Assembly: GCA_964609625.1 (NCBI GenBank)
Contig: CAZSRS010000005.1
Location: 62,001 to 126,000 of the forward strand
Direction of reading: 5' to 3'
DNA length: 64,000 bases
DNA from: G963674665 sp964609625
GTDB lineage: Bacteria > Desulfobacterota > Desulfovibrionia > Desulfovibrionales > Desulfovibrionaceae
Under the pieces are notes generated by a model. The model ran no database searches and was not told the DNA's origin. It saw only the letters and a list, made by a program, of their open reading frames with translations. Below, piece after piece: positions 54,491 through 63,070 of the stretch (position 1 is its first letter; every line of letters begins with the position of its first letter). The position numbers were made by a program, and so were the translations under genes.

Positions 54491-55180
54491 ATGGAACACA
54501 AACAGGACTTCTGGATCGGCGTGGGGGACATCCACGGCGAGATCGCCAATCTGGAGCGTATCCCGGAGCTTGAACAGGCGCAAGGCGTCATCGTCAGCGG
54601 CGACTTGACCACCCGTGGGGGCGTGGCCGAGGCGCGCAGGGTCATGGAGGCGTTCGAGGCCCGCAATCCCAGACTGCTGGCCCAGATCGGCAACATGGAC
54701 ACCCCGGAGATCGACGCCTACCTCGAGGGGCAGGGCTGGAACATCCACGCCCGGACAGTGGAGCTCGCCCCGGCCGAGGATGGGCTCCCGTCCATCGGCA
54801 TCCTCGGTGTGGGGGCTTCCACGCCCACGCCCTTTGGCACGCCCAGCGAGGTGCCGGACAGCCGCATCGCCTCCTGGCTGGAGCAGGCCGTGGCCCAGGC
54901 CCGGAGCTTCGACCTCCTGGTGCTCGTGGCCCACGATCCGCCATACGATACCAAGGCCGACATGCTCCCGGACGGTAGGCACGTGGGCAGCCGGGCGGTG
55001 CGTGAATTCATCGAGCGCGAGCAGCCGGCCCTCTGCCTCACGGGGCACATCCACGAATCCCGCGCCTCGGACCGTATCGGCAACACTGTGGTGGTCAATC
55101 CCGGCCCATTGTTCGGGGGCGGGTACGCCGTGATCCGCCGCTCCGGCACGGGCCTGGAGATGGAGATGCGCAGGGCCTGA
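54491..55180 (+). CDS. Calcineurin-like metallophosphoesterase
   Basis: 229 residues from the ATG at 54491 (AAGGAG site). Metal-binding motifs VGDIHGEIANL, VSGDLTTRGG, GNMDTPEI, VAHDPPYDT and TGHIHESR, with GNTVVVNPGP at the end. Similar to the YfcE-like group and to archaeal-type single-domain phosphoesterases. The substrate is unknown. It converges with the prepilin peptidase, leaving 11 bases. Confidence 0.88.
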   Translation: MEHKQDFWIGVGDIHGEIANLERIPELEQAQGVIVSGDLTTRGGVAEARRVMEAFEARNPRLLAQIGNMDTPEIDAYLEGQGWNIHARTVELAPAEDGLPSIGILGVGASTPTPFGTPSEVPDSRIASWLEQAVAQARSFDLLVLVAHDPPYDTKADMLPDGRHVGSRAVREFIEREQPALCLTGHIHESRASDRIGNTVVVNPGPLFGGGYAVIRRSGTGLEMEMRRA

Positions 55181-55191
55181 TGCTCTCGAGA

Positions 55192-55986
55192 CTACAGTCC
55201 GGCCAGCATGCGTTGGGCAGCGTCGCCGTAGAGCACGTAGATCATGCCGCCAAAGGACAGGAAGGGGCCGAAGGGCACCATGGTCTGCAAGGCCGCGCTG
55301 CCAGGCTTGAGCAGGTAGAACAGGCTGGCGACGAGGGCGGCCACGGCCGCGGCCGTGACCATCAGAGGCAGGGCCTGCCAGCCGAGCATGGCGCCGAGCA
55401 GGAGCATGAGTTTGATGTCGCCGGTGCCAAGGCCCTCGATGCCCTTGAGCCGGCGGTAGAGCTGCTGCAAGAGCAGGAACACGCCGGCGCCGGCCAGGGC
55501 GCCGATGATTGAATCCAGCAGGGAGGGGCGCCCCAGGGCGGGAAGCAGGATGAAATAGGCGCCGGCAAAGGCCACGGCCGCGCCCGGCAGGGTCAGGATG
55601 TCGGGCAGGATGTAGAGCTGGAAGTCGATGAAGCTGGCCACGATGAGGATACCGCCGATGACCATGTAGAAGGCGAAGACCGGCCCGGCGCCGAACTTCA
55701 GGGCCAGGGCCAGGGCCCAGAGTCCGGAGATGAGTTCCACGGCCGGGTAGCGCGGGCTGATGGTTTCCTTGCAGGAGCGGCAACGCCCCCGCAAGATGAT
55801 GTAGGAGAGCAGGGGGATGTTCTCCCACCAGGCGAGCTGGTGTCCGCACTTGGGGCACTTGGAGCGCGGTCTGACGATGGATTCCAGGCTGACGTAGCGG
55901 TGCACGCAGACGTTGTAGAAACTGCCGAGGATCAGGCCCAGGACCGTGGCGATCAAGGGGAAGAGGGGGATGTCCAACTGATGCAT
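55192..55986 (-). CDS. Type IV prepilin peptidase (PilD/GspO, A24 family)
   Basis: 264 residues. Eight hydrophobic segments; N-terminal methylase-type domain GSFYNVCVHRY, with CPKCGH and CRSC forming the zinc site; catalytic aspartates in ASFIDFQLYILPD and GLGTGDIKLML. It cleaves and methylates prepilins or pseudopilins. The GspE/PilB-type gene is 581 bases upstream on the same strand. No pilin gene is recognised in the window. Confidence 0.95.
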   Translation of the reverse strand: MHQLDIPLFPLIATVLGLILGSFYNVCVHRYVSLESIVRPRSKCPKCGHQLAWWENIPLLSYIILRGRCRSCKETISPRYPAVELISGLWALALALKFGAGPVFAFYMVIGGILIVASFIDFQLYILPDILTLPGAAVAFAGAYFILLPALGRPSLLDSIIGALAGAGVFLLLQQLYRRLKGIEGLGTGDIKLMLLLGAMLGWQALPLMVTAAAVAALVASLFYLLKPGSAALQTMVPFGPFLSFGGMIYVLYGDAAQRMLAGL

Positions 55987-56567
55987 GACAATGCTCCTGG
56001 TTGCGTATGCCGGACCGCGGGGGTGTTTTCAGTGCGTGTTGGGTCATCTAGTGGCATAAGCAGGGGGTTCTGGCAAGGTGTGGAGGCCGAAGGGGGCGGT
56101 AAGTCCCGATGTTGGGCTCGGGGATTGGTGAAGTGGGGATGGCGGTGTACATCGGTTGCGCTATCTGGTTGCCAAGGAGCACAGGTGCATCGCACAACAG
56201 GGCATTGTCCTGTTGCAGGAGGGGATCGCATCAAGGCTGGGAGCTTCGGAAAGGCAACGCGTGCTTGTTGCCACAAAGAACATGCTCGGTGTGGCCGGCC
56301 GCACCCTCCCTCCGATAGCCTGATTCGACAGTATCGTAACGTGTGAGGGCTCTTGGCGTAAGCGCCGACGGACCATGCTTGCCTGTTTTCCGCGGCAAGG
56401 GGTTGGGGCATCGGCGCCTCAGCCATGCTCCGCTTCTGCAGCACTGCCCGTTTCCGGCAGTGTGGAACATGCAAGGTCACCTTCCTGTCGTCAAGACCGT
56501 GTGAAAATTCCGTGACTTTTTCGACGCGGCATGCCCGAGCCACTACTGGCAAAGCGTTTCCCCGCGA
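55987..56567. other. 581-base hairpin-rich gap between the GspE/PilB-type gene and prepilin peptidase
   Basis: No supported gene; frames here do not resemble any family. It contains several perfect short hairpins in a row: CAACAGG/CCTGTTG (56195-56215), GGCAAC/GTTGCC (56253-56272), GGCG-TAAG-CGCC (56355-56366), TTGCC/GGCAA (56379-56398) and CACTGCC/GGCAGTG (56442-56462). A copy of dispersed repeat A follows at 56491-56565. The density suggests a structured RNA or a cluster of REP-like elements. Confidence 0.5.
56491..56565 (+). repeat. Dispersed repeat A, copy 1 (75 bases)
   Basis: By hand alignment it matches 62857-62931 at about 66 of 75 positions; the first 30 bases are identical. It lies immediately after the GspE/PilB-type gene, in the same plus-strand orientation as copy 2. 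It contains two CCGTG words seven bases apart and a TGGCAAAGCGTTTCC block near the end. Confidence 0.8.
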
Positions 56568-58313
56568 TCAACAGCAGACCCCGAGATACTCCTCGTAGGT
56601 GGTCAGACCGAAGAGTACCTTTTCCGCGGCGTCCACGCCCAGGGTACGCAGTTTTCCTGCCTCCACGAGCTGTTTCTTGATGTCCTTGGCTGGTGTGCGT
56701 TTCTGGATCATGTCCTGGAGGTCGCAGTCCATTTCCATGACCTCGAAGACGCCGAGCCGGCCACTGAAGCCCGCTCCTTCGCACTTGTCACATCCCCTCC
56801 CCCGGAAGAAATGCACTGGGTTTTCGGTATTGAGGAGTTGTCTGGCGGCGTGGGGGGGCGCTTCATAAGACTCGATGCAGTGCTGGCAGATGCGGCGCAC
56901 GAGCCGCTGTGCCACCACGACCTGCAGGGTGGCCGAGAGCATGAATGGGTCCACGCCCAGGTCCAGAAAGCGGGCCACGGCACCTGGCGCGTCATTGGTG
57001 TGCAGGGTGGAGAGCACCTTGTGCCCCGTCATGGAGCTTTTGATGGCGATTTCCGCTGTCTCCGCGTCGCGGATTTCACCCACCATGATCACGTCCGGGT
57101 CTTGCCGCAGGATGGAGCGCAGACCGCTCGCAAAGGTCATGCCCGCCCTGGTGTTGAGCTGGATCTGCGTGACTCCGTCCACACGGGATTCCACGGGGTC
57201 CTCCAGGGTCATGATGTTGATGTCCGGGTTGTTGATGCGCGAGAGAATGGAGTAGAGCAGGGTGGTCTTGCCGCTGCCGGTGGGGCCGGTGGCCAAGATC
57301 ATGCCGTGGGGTTTGAGGATGCCCCGCTCGATTTTCAGCCGCTCCGGTTCGCTCATGCCCAGGTCCTGGAGTTTCAGGTTGTGGCTGCTCTGCTCGTGCA
57401 GCCTGAGCACGACCTTTTCGCCGTAGATGGTGGGAATGGTGGAGGTGCGGACACTGACCTCGGCCTCCTTGATCCTGAAGGAGAAGCGTCCGTCCTGGGG
57501 AATCTTGGATACCGAGATGTCCAGATTGGAGAGCAGTTTGAGTCTCGAGACCAGGGGCAGGAAGTATTTCTTCGAGGGAGCGGGCTGCTCCCGCAATTCT
57601 CCATCGATGCGGAAACGCAACAGGACTTCGTCGTGCTCCAGCGAGAGGTGCACGTCGCTGACCTTTTTGACGTAGGCCTGCATCAGGACGGTATTGGCGA
57701 TTTTCAACACTGGCGCGCCTTCGGCCATGCCCTGCAGTGCGTCGAGGGTGTATGCACCGGCCTCGGTGGATTGCTCGGCCTCGATCTCCGCATCGGCCAT
57801 GAATGCATCGATGGAGTATTCCTCGTGGCCGGCGAATTCCCTGCCGTAGATCTGTCGGGAGAGTAGTCGCAGTTCCCTGTCCAGGCAAAGCACCGGCTCC
57901 ACGTCCAGTTCGCTGATGCGGACGATTTCATCGCAAACTGACAAATCGGTGGGGTCGAGCATACCCACCAAGAGCAAGGCGCCATGCCTGGCCAAGGGCA
58001 CAACCCGCAGTCTGTCCGCCAAGTCCGAGGGAATGAAGCGACGCAGATTGGCATCCAGCACATGTTTTTTCGCGTCATAGCGATGCAGTTTGAGTTGTCG
58101 GCAGACCGTATCGGCGATAATTTCTTCCGAAACCCAGCCCTTTTTCACGAGGTATTGGCCGAGCTTGGCCTTATGGCGGACCTGTTCGGCAAGGGCTTGG
58201 TTGAGTTGCTCCGGAGTGATCACGCCCTGCTCCAGCAGCATTTCTCCCAGGCGTCTTCTCGATCGTTTCATCGGAGTTATGATCATCCGGGGCAAGAGAG
58301 GGAGGATGGTCAT
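56568..58313 (-). CDS. GspE/PilB-type secretion or pilus-assembly ATPase
   Basis: 581 residues from the ATG at 58313 (ATG 58271 possible). N-terminal MshEN/T2SSE_N domain (LGEMLLEQGVITPEQLNQAL), then the ATPase: Walker A GPTGSGKTTLL, Asp box LEDPVESRVDGVTQ, Walker B VGEIRDAETAEIA, His box STLHTNDAPGA, and a zinc-binding tetracysteine region (ICQHCIES and GCDKCEGAGF). Such ATPases power pilus or type II pseudopilus extension. It is the last gene after a run of signalling genes and starts one base after the stop of the REC-TPR-REC gene. Confidence 0.94.
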   Translation of the reverse strand: MTILPLLPRMIITPMKRSRRRLGEMLLEQGVITPEQLNQALAEQVRHKAKLGQYLVKKGWVSEEIIADTVCRQLKLHRYDAKKHVLDANLRRFIPSDLADRLRVVPLARHGALLLVGMLDPTDLSVCDEIVRISELDVEPVLCLDRELRLLSRQIYGREFAGHEEYSIDAFMADAEIEAEQSTEAGAYTLDALQGMAEGAPVLKIANTVLMQAYVKKVSDVHLSLEHDEVLLRFRIDGELREQPAPSKKYFLPLVSRLKLLSNLDISVSKIPQDGRFSFRIKEAEVSVRTSTIPTIYGEKVVLRLHEQSSHNLKLQDLGMSEPERLKIERGILKPHGMILATGPTGSGKTTLLYSILSRINNPDINIMTLEDPVESRVDGVTQIQLNTRAGMTFASGLRSILRQDPDVIMVGEIRDAETAEIAIKSSMTGHKVLSTLHTNDAPGAVARFLDLGVDPFMLSATLQVVVAQRLVRRICQHCIESYEAPPHAARQLLNTENPVHFFRGRGCDKCEGAGFSGRLGVFEVMEMDCDLQDMIQKRTPAKDIKKQLVEAGKLRTLGVDAAEKVLFGLTTYEEYLGVCC

Positions 58314-58314
58314 G

Positions 58315-59841
58315 TCACATGTCCAATACGGCGCGGGCGAGGTTTGTCAATTCACGTGGACGAAAGGGCTTGGTCATGTATACATCTGCGCCTGATTCCA
58401 ACCCCTTTTTCCGATCGAATTCCTGACCCTTGGCAGTGAGCATGATGACGTAGACATCGGACATGCCCAGTTCGTGCTTGACGATGCGGCAGACCTCGAA
58501 TCCGTTCATGCGGGGCATCATCACATCCAGGAACACGAGTTCCGGTCGTCGATCCTTGATCATGTGCAGCCCTTCCTCGCCGTTGGTGGCAAAGAGCAGT
58601 GTGACGCCGTCGTCTTCCAGCGGTTCGAGGGAGCGCTCCAGGAGCATGCGGATGTGCGGCTCGTCGTCGACGATGAGAATGGTGGGAGCATCGCCTCCCG
58701 TGGTGTTCCAGATTTTTCGGGCAACAGCGGCGTCATGGGGCGGTGTGGTTTCCGTTGACTGATCGGGGGCGGTCTTATGTCCCCAATCGCTCCCCGTGAG
58801 TTTGCGGTAAGCGCTTTCACACCAGTTCAGGTTTTTTCTGTCGCGCACGTGAGCCGAGGCTTCCAACAACCTGGACAGGACGGCCAAAGCCCTTTTGTGT
58901 TGCTTCCTCGAGCGGTGTAGCAGGAAGAGGTTGTAGGCGATCACAGGATCAGCCGGCGTGAGGGCCGCGCCGTGTTCATAGAGTGCCAGAGCCTTTGCCG
59001 CGTTACCGTTGGATTTGTACATGTCGGCCAGGACTTTGAAGGGATTGAGCGGTTTGAGTCCGGCCTTGTAAAATTCGGCATGCAGTCTTGCAGCGTCTTG
59101 GAATCTGCCTGCCCTGACGCAAATCAGGGCAGCCTTGTTGCAGAAGTGCCTGGCCTTGTGCATGTCTCCCAGGCCGCGGTGGGAAAGGCCCAGGCCCTTG
59201 CAGGCGTCAGGGAAGCTGGGTTTGAGCTTGAGCGCGTCGGCAAAGGCCCGAGCCGCGGCGGTGTAGTTCCTTTCGCCCAAGGCCTTGCGGCCTGCGCCGT
59301 AGAGTTTCCTGGCCCTGGTGGTGGCGTCTGCGGGGTTGGAGATCGGTGGGACCGGCTGCCGTTCCGCCGTGTTGCCTGGACGGGGCGTCTGCTCCCGAGG
59401 CGGCAGGGCAACATTGGCATCGCCGTTACCTTCATGTTTACGTTTCAGGACTCTAGGGGAGGAGAGCACGGCCTCCTCGATTTTCTCGGGCAGCAGATGG
59501 GCGGGAATGGGCTTGGATATGTAGCTTTTCGCACCGAACTTGCTGGCGATGGCGATCAGCTCTTCGTCCATGCCGGGAACCATGATCATCAGCGGCAGTG
59601 TTTCAAAGACCTGCTTGTTTTGCACTTCCTTGAGCAGAGTGAAGTCGTTGGCCGAAACAATATTCCAATTCAGCAGTGCGAGATCGACTTCGTCGTTTTG
59701 CAGGTTCTCGAGTGCTGATTCAGGGGTATCCGCGAATATTGAGGGTTTGTGTCCGCAATAAAGCAGCATGTTGGAGAGAACGCGCTGCGTCACGGGATTT
59801 TCCTCGGCAACGAGAATGCGTAGATCCTTTAGTTCCTGCAT
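58315..59841 (-). CDS. REC-TPR-REC response regulator with degenerate first receiver
   Basis: 508 residues. The N-terminal receiver-like domain (LRILVAEENPVT) has Asn58 in LALLNWNI where phospho-Asp is expected. Residues about 180-340 form TPR-like helices (ARKLYGAGRKALGERNYTAA, LYEHGAALTPADPVIAYNLF). The C-terminal receiver is canonical: ILIVDDEPHIRMLLE, acceptor in FLDVMMPRMNG, lysine in MTKPF. No DNA-binding output. Probably a scaffold or adaptor in signal relay to the ATPase encoded one base downstream. Confidence 0.9.
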   Translation of the reverse strand: MQELKDLRILVAEENPVTQRVLSNMLLYCGHKPSIFADTPESALENLQNDEVDLALLNWNIVSANDFTLLKEVQNKQVFETLPLMIMVPGMDEELIAIASKFGAKSYISKPIPAHLLPEKIEEAVLSSPRVLKRKHEGNGDANVALPPREQTPRPGNTAERQPVPPISNPADATTRARKLYGAGRKALGERNYTAAARAFADALKLKPSFPDACKGLGLSHRGLGDMHKARHFCNKAALICVRAGRFQDAARLHAEFYKAGLKPLNPFKVLADMYKSNGNAAKALALYEHGAALTPADPVIAYNLFLLHRSRKQHKRALAVLSRLLEASAHVRDRKNLNWCESAYRKLTGSDWGHKTAPDQSTETTPPHDAAVARKIWNTTGGDAPTILIVDDEPHIRMLLERSLEPLEDDGVTLLFATNGEEGLHMIKDRRPELVFLDVMMPRMNGFEVCRIVKHELGMSDVYVIMLTAKGQEFDRKKGLESGADVYMTKPFRPRELTNLARAVLDM

Positions 59842-59910
59842 GGCTGCGTCCTGTATTGTAGGAGTTGTTGTGCGCGGTGAATTCCGTCCTGGAGCTTCGT
59901 GTTGTTTGGC

Positions 59911-60720
59911 TTATGCAGGGCCGAAGAGTTCCGCGGCCTTGAGCAGAAGCTTCCCCCGCTGATGGTTTTGCATGGCAATGGCGATCTGGCAGGCGAGGGA
60001 ATGCAGCAGCTTGAGATCCCGTGCGAGAAATGCGTCGGGTGTCTTGGAAACAAGCAGTAAGGCGCCCATGGCTTCCTCCTCAGCACGCACAGTAGCGCAG
60101 AGAAATGACGTTACTTCGGGCGATTGCTCCAGAGAGAAGCGGTAGTCGGTGATCGGGTCATGGACGATGTCCGCGTGCCCCTGTTGCATGCAGTCCAGCA
60201 CGAACCCTTTGGCTTGATTCAGGACAGTGGAGAACAGGGTATCGTGGCCAAAGCTGGCCATGACTTGCAGCTCGGTTCTTTCGTTCCTGAGCAGGAAGGC
60301 GCCGCAGTCGGAGGTGAACAGGCTTTGCATCCAGGCAACGACCTGCGTGGCCAAGGTGTGTTCATCCTTTTCGTTGATCAGGCGGACAAGTGTCGGTGCA
60401 AGGTCGTAGAGCAAGGCCAGTTCGTTGTAGATGACCAGGGCTTCATTGCCGAGGGAAGCTTTTTCGTACTCAAGGGTGGCAATGCAGCCGAGGGCGGAGG
60501 CGACAAGGCCGGCAATAGCCATGTCGCCCCGCGCATATCCGACGGTGGCGGTCTCGACAATCACGGGTGCTTCGACGTCGTTGTCTACCGCCGGACCGAA
60601 GATCAGGCGGCCGTTCCTGTCCAGGACAGATACCGGGCGTGAGAAGGCGTCGGCAAAAGTCTGCAACAGTTCGGCTATGTTTTTTCTTGCGACAACGCGT
60701 TTGAGTTTGATTGGATGCAT
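59911..60720 (-). CDS. GAF-domain protein
   Basis: 269 residues from the ATG at 60720; longer in-frame starts overlap the kinase gene. A short PAS- or PocR-like N-terminus (AFSRPVSVLDRNGRLIF) is followed by a GAF domain of about 110-260 (FTSDCGAFLLRNERTELQVM, AKGFVLDCMQQGHADIVHD, ALLLVSKTPDAF). No output domain. It probably binds a small ligand and modulates the neighbouring kinase or adaptor. Confidence 0.82.
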   Translation of the reverse strand: MHPIKLKRVVARKNIAELLQTFADAFSRPVSVLDRNGRLIFGPAVDNDVEAPVIVETATVGYARGDMAIAGLVASALGCIATLEYEKASLGNEALVIYNELALLYDLAPTLVRLINEKDEHTLATQVVAWMQSLFTSDCGAFLLRNERTELQVMASFGHDTLFSTVLNQAKGFVLDCMQQGHADIVHDPITDYRFSLEQSPEVTSFLCATVRAEEEAMGALLLVSKTPDAFLARDLKLLHSLACQIAIAMQNHQRGKLLLKAAELFGPA

Positions 60721-60739
60721 GTTTATTGAGGCCTTTGTT

Positions 60740-62818
60740 TCAGGCCAGGAGCACGGCGCGAACCGCAGCCAGGCCTTTTTCAAAGCGCAGGATGCGCAGC
60801 AGATCGTGGCGGGCCATGAATCTGGCGCCTGCGACAACGATGTGGGATCTCATTTTCAGGGCCGTATTCAGGCAGTCTTCGGGGTTCGAAGCGCGCTCCA
60901 CGGCGTAGCCCTGTTTCCGCAGCAATCCGGCAAGGGAATCCACGATGGCGATATCGTCGTCGGCCACCAGCAATTGCCTGGACGCGGCTGGTTCGCGACC
61001 CTCCTGCAGGAGGCTTTCCGTGGCGAGAAGTCTGCATTCCTTCAGGAGTTCACTCCGGATTACCGGCCTGATGAACAAGCGGTCGAGGGCCATGGCGATT
61101 TCCTGCCCTTGGGTGCCCCCCCTGCACAGTCCCATGACGATGACGTCCTGGGTGCGGCGTTGTTTGCGCAGTACGGCGGCCATGTCCAGAAGGCGGTTAC
61201 CATGGTCGTTCAGGTCCAGGATGACACAAGCCAGTGGCAGACGTTTGGAGGCGGCCAGCGCGTCGGCAATGGAAGAGGTCTTGTGGGGCGCCAAGCCAAG
61301 CGTTTCACAGTGGCGTCCAAGGTGGTGCAGCAGATGTTGTTCTTCCGAGACCAGCAGGGCGCCTGATCTGGGTTCTCCAGGTTTGGGGGCGGAGCCGTTG
61401 TCAAGGCCCAGGCGCCTGGCCAGCATCTGGAAGCAGGTCTGTCCCTTGGCCGAAAGGAAGATTGCGGCGGCTTGATTCACGGAATTGTTCGTGGTGGTCG
61501 CGCCAGGCAGAAAGAACCAGAATTCGCTGCCCTGCCCCAGGGTGCTGTTCACGCCGATGCGTCCCTTGTGGTGTTCGATGATCTGCTTGCAGATGGGCAG
61601 CCCGAGGCCCGTTCCCGCGGGTTTTTCCGTAAGGGTGTCCCCAACCTGTTTGAATTTTTCAAAAATCTTGAGAGTGTCCTGAGTTGCTATCCCTGTGCCT
61701 GTGTCCAGGACACTGACGCGCAGGCCCGTATTGTCTCGTGTGACACGACAGGTGACGGAGCCGTGGGCGGTGAATTTCACGGCGTTGGAGATGAGATTGA
61801 CCATGACCTGCATGAGCCGCTCGCCGTCGCCCACGACGCAAGGCAGATCGTCCTGGAACTCCAGGACCTGTTCCAGTTGCTTCTTTCTGAACAAAGAGGC
61901 GGTGGAGGCCAGGGAGCGTCTGACGATTCCCGTCATGTCCAGGAGATCTGTTTTCCAGTCCACCTTTCCTGCTTCCATCTTGGCGATGTCCAGGACATCG
62001 TTGATCAACGATGTCAGGCGTTCACCTTCTTTGAAGATGATCTCGATGTTCTTTTCCACGTTGTTGATCGCACGCAAGACTTTCCTGTCCTCGGTGTGCA
62101 ATTGAGGAAAAATGACGTTCCGCAGGTCGGCCTGGGTGATTTCCGTGAATCCCAATACGGAAGTCAGGGGCGTGCGCAGTTCGTGAGAGACAATGGATAG
62201 GAAGTCGGTCTTGAGCTGGTCGACTTCGCGCAACTTGGCATAGGCTTCGGAAAGCTCCCTGTTCATGTTTTCGGTCTTGTGATTCGCCAACTGGAGTTTC
62301 ATGTTGACTTCCTGCATTTCCAGTGTGCGGCGATGGTGTAGAGCGGCCAATGTGGAGAGCATGTTTTCCACGGTGACAATGCCTTGGATCAGGTCCTGGT
62401 GGGTGACGATGACGTGGTCGAAGAGTTTGTCCCGGTCGCGTTTCATGGCCTGTTCGGCAACAATTTCCAACGGTTGGTCCGCATCGACCACAAACGGCGC
62501 CGGATCCATGACTTCGGCCACACGTTTCTTGTGATACAACGCCACGCCATATTGCTGGCTGAGCACCCGGTCCAGATGCAGGCTCATGATCAGTCCGACA
62601 GGTGTTTGTCCCGAGACCACAACCGCCGAATGGATAGGGTCTTTTTTCGAAGCCAGCCTGCGTTTGATGTCCCGCACCAAGTCGTCGGGCTCCACGTGGA
62701 AAGCCGGCTCCACGAGGTCGGCCATGGTGACGGCCCGATTCTGCTCGTATGCGATCTGCCGTTCAGGCAAGGGGTTTCTCCCTGCGGTTTGCGTGCGAAT
62801 CGAGATGCCTTGGCCCAT
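60740..62818 (-). CDS. CBS-domain histidine kinase with degenerate, truncated receivers
   Basis: 692 residues from the ATG at 62818, without a clear ribosome site. Residues about 30-165 form a CBS pair (VRDIKRRLASKKDPIHSAVV, KRVAEVMDPAPFVVDADQPL). Then HisKA (LSIVSHELRTPLTSVLGFTE), HATPase (NLISNAVKF, DTGTGIA, GTGLGLPIC), and two receiver-like domains. The first retains LDLND but lacks the conserved lysine. The last begins LLVADDDIAIVD, has IVVAGARF where phospho-Asp should be, and stops after beta-4 (VRAVLLA). No membrane segment. Input is probably nucleotide binding by CBS. Confidence 0.88.
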   Translation of the reverse strand: MGQGISIRTQTAGRNPLPERQIAYEQNRAVTMADLVEPAFHVEPDDLVRDIKRRLASKKDPIHSAVVVSGQTPVGLIMSLHLDRVLSQQYGVALYHKKRVAEVMDPAPFVVDADQPLEIVAEQAMKRDRDKLFDHVIVTHQDLIQGIVTVENMLSTLAALHHRRTLEMQEVNMKLQLANHKTENMNRELSEAYAKLREVDQLKTDFLSIVSHELRTPLTSVLGFTEITQADLRNVIFPQLHTEDRKVLRAINNVEKNIEIIFKEGERLTSLINDVLDIAKMEAGKVDWKTDLLDMTGIVRRSLASTASLFRKKQLEQVLEFQDDLPCVVGDGERLMQVMVNLISNAVKFTAHGSVTCRVTRDNTGLRVSVLDTGTGIATQDTLKIFEKFKQVGDTLTEKPAGTGLGLPICKQIIEHHKGRIGVNSTLGQGSEFWFFLPGATTTNNSVNQAAAIFLSAKGQTCFQMLARRLGLDNGSAPKPGEPRSGALLVSEEQHLLHHLGRHCETLGLAPHKTSSIADALAASKRLPLACVILDLNDHGNRLLDMAAVLRKQRRTQDVIVMGLCRGGTQGQEIAMALDRLFIRPVIRSELLKECRLLATESLLQEGREPAASRQLLVADDDIAIVDSLAGLLRKQGYAVERASNPEDCLNTALKMRSHIVVAGARFMARHDLLRILRFEKGLAAVRAVLLA

Positions 62819-62856
62819 GAAGTAGGCATAATCGCTCAGCGTGGATGGTTATCCTG

Positions 62857-62931
62857 TCAAGACCGTGTGAAAATTCCGTGACTTTTCCGACGCGGAATGT
62901 TTGAGCCCCTGGTGGCAAAGCGTTTCCACGC
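62857..62931 (+). repeat. Dispersed repeat A, copy 2 (75 bases)
   Basis: Second copy of the element at 56491-56565, same orientation. It is in the 252-base divergent spacer between the CBS kinase and carB, about 140 bases ahead of the carB start. The repeat overlaps no supported gene. Confidence 0.8.
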
Positions 62932-63070
62932 CTCTTGTCAAGAGCCGTCTTGACGTATATGCACGGCGGCGTGCCTGCGCACCCGCGGGTCGGGACTTGC
63001 CCGCCATGGGCCTGATGACGTACACCTTCCGGACATTCCACAACGATCAAACGAAAATCACGGTATCCAC
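62932..63070 (+). promoter_or_regulatory. carB leader
   Basis: TTGTCA at 62935-62940 and TATGCA at 62958-62963 are 17 bases apart and may be a weak sigma-70 promoter. A 10-bp palindrome ACCCGCGGGT lies at 62981-62990. No recognised pyrimidine attenuator or ORF. Confidence 0.3.

Noticed and set aside
55953..56552. 199-codon minus-strand frame in the gap upstream of the prepilin peptidase
   Set aside because: Proline/arginine-rich with no family resemblance, overlaps the peptidase start and covers the repeat; better read as structured non-coding DNA.
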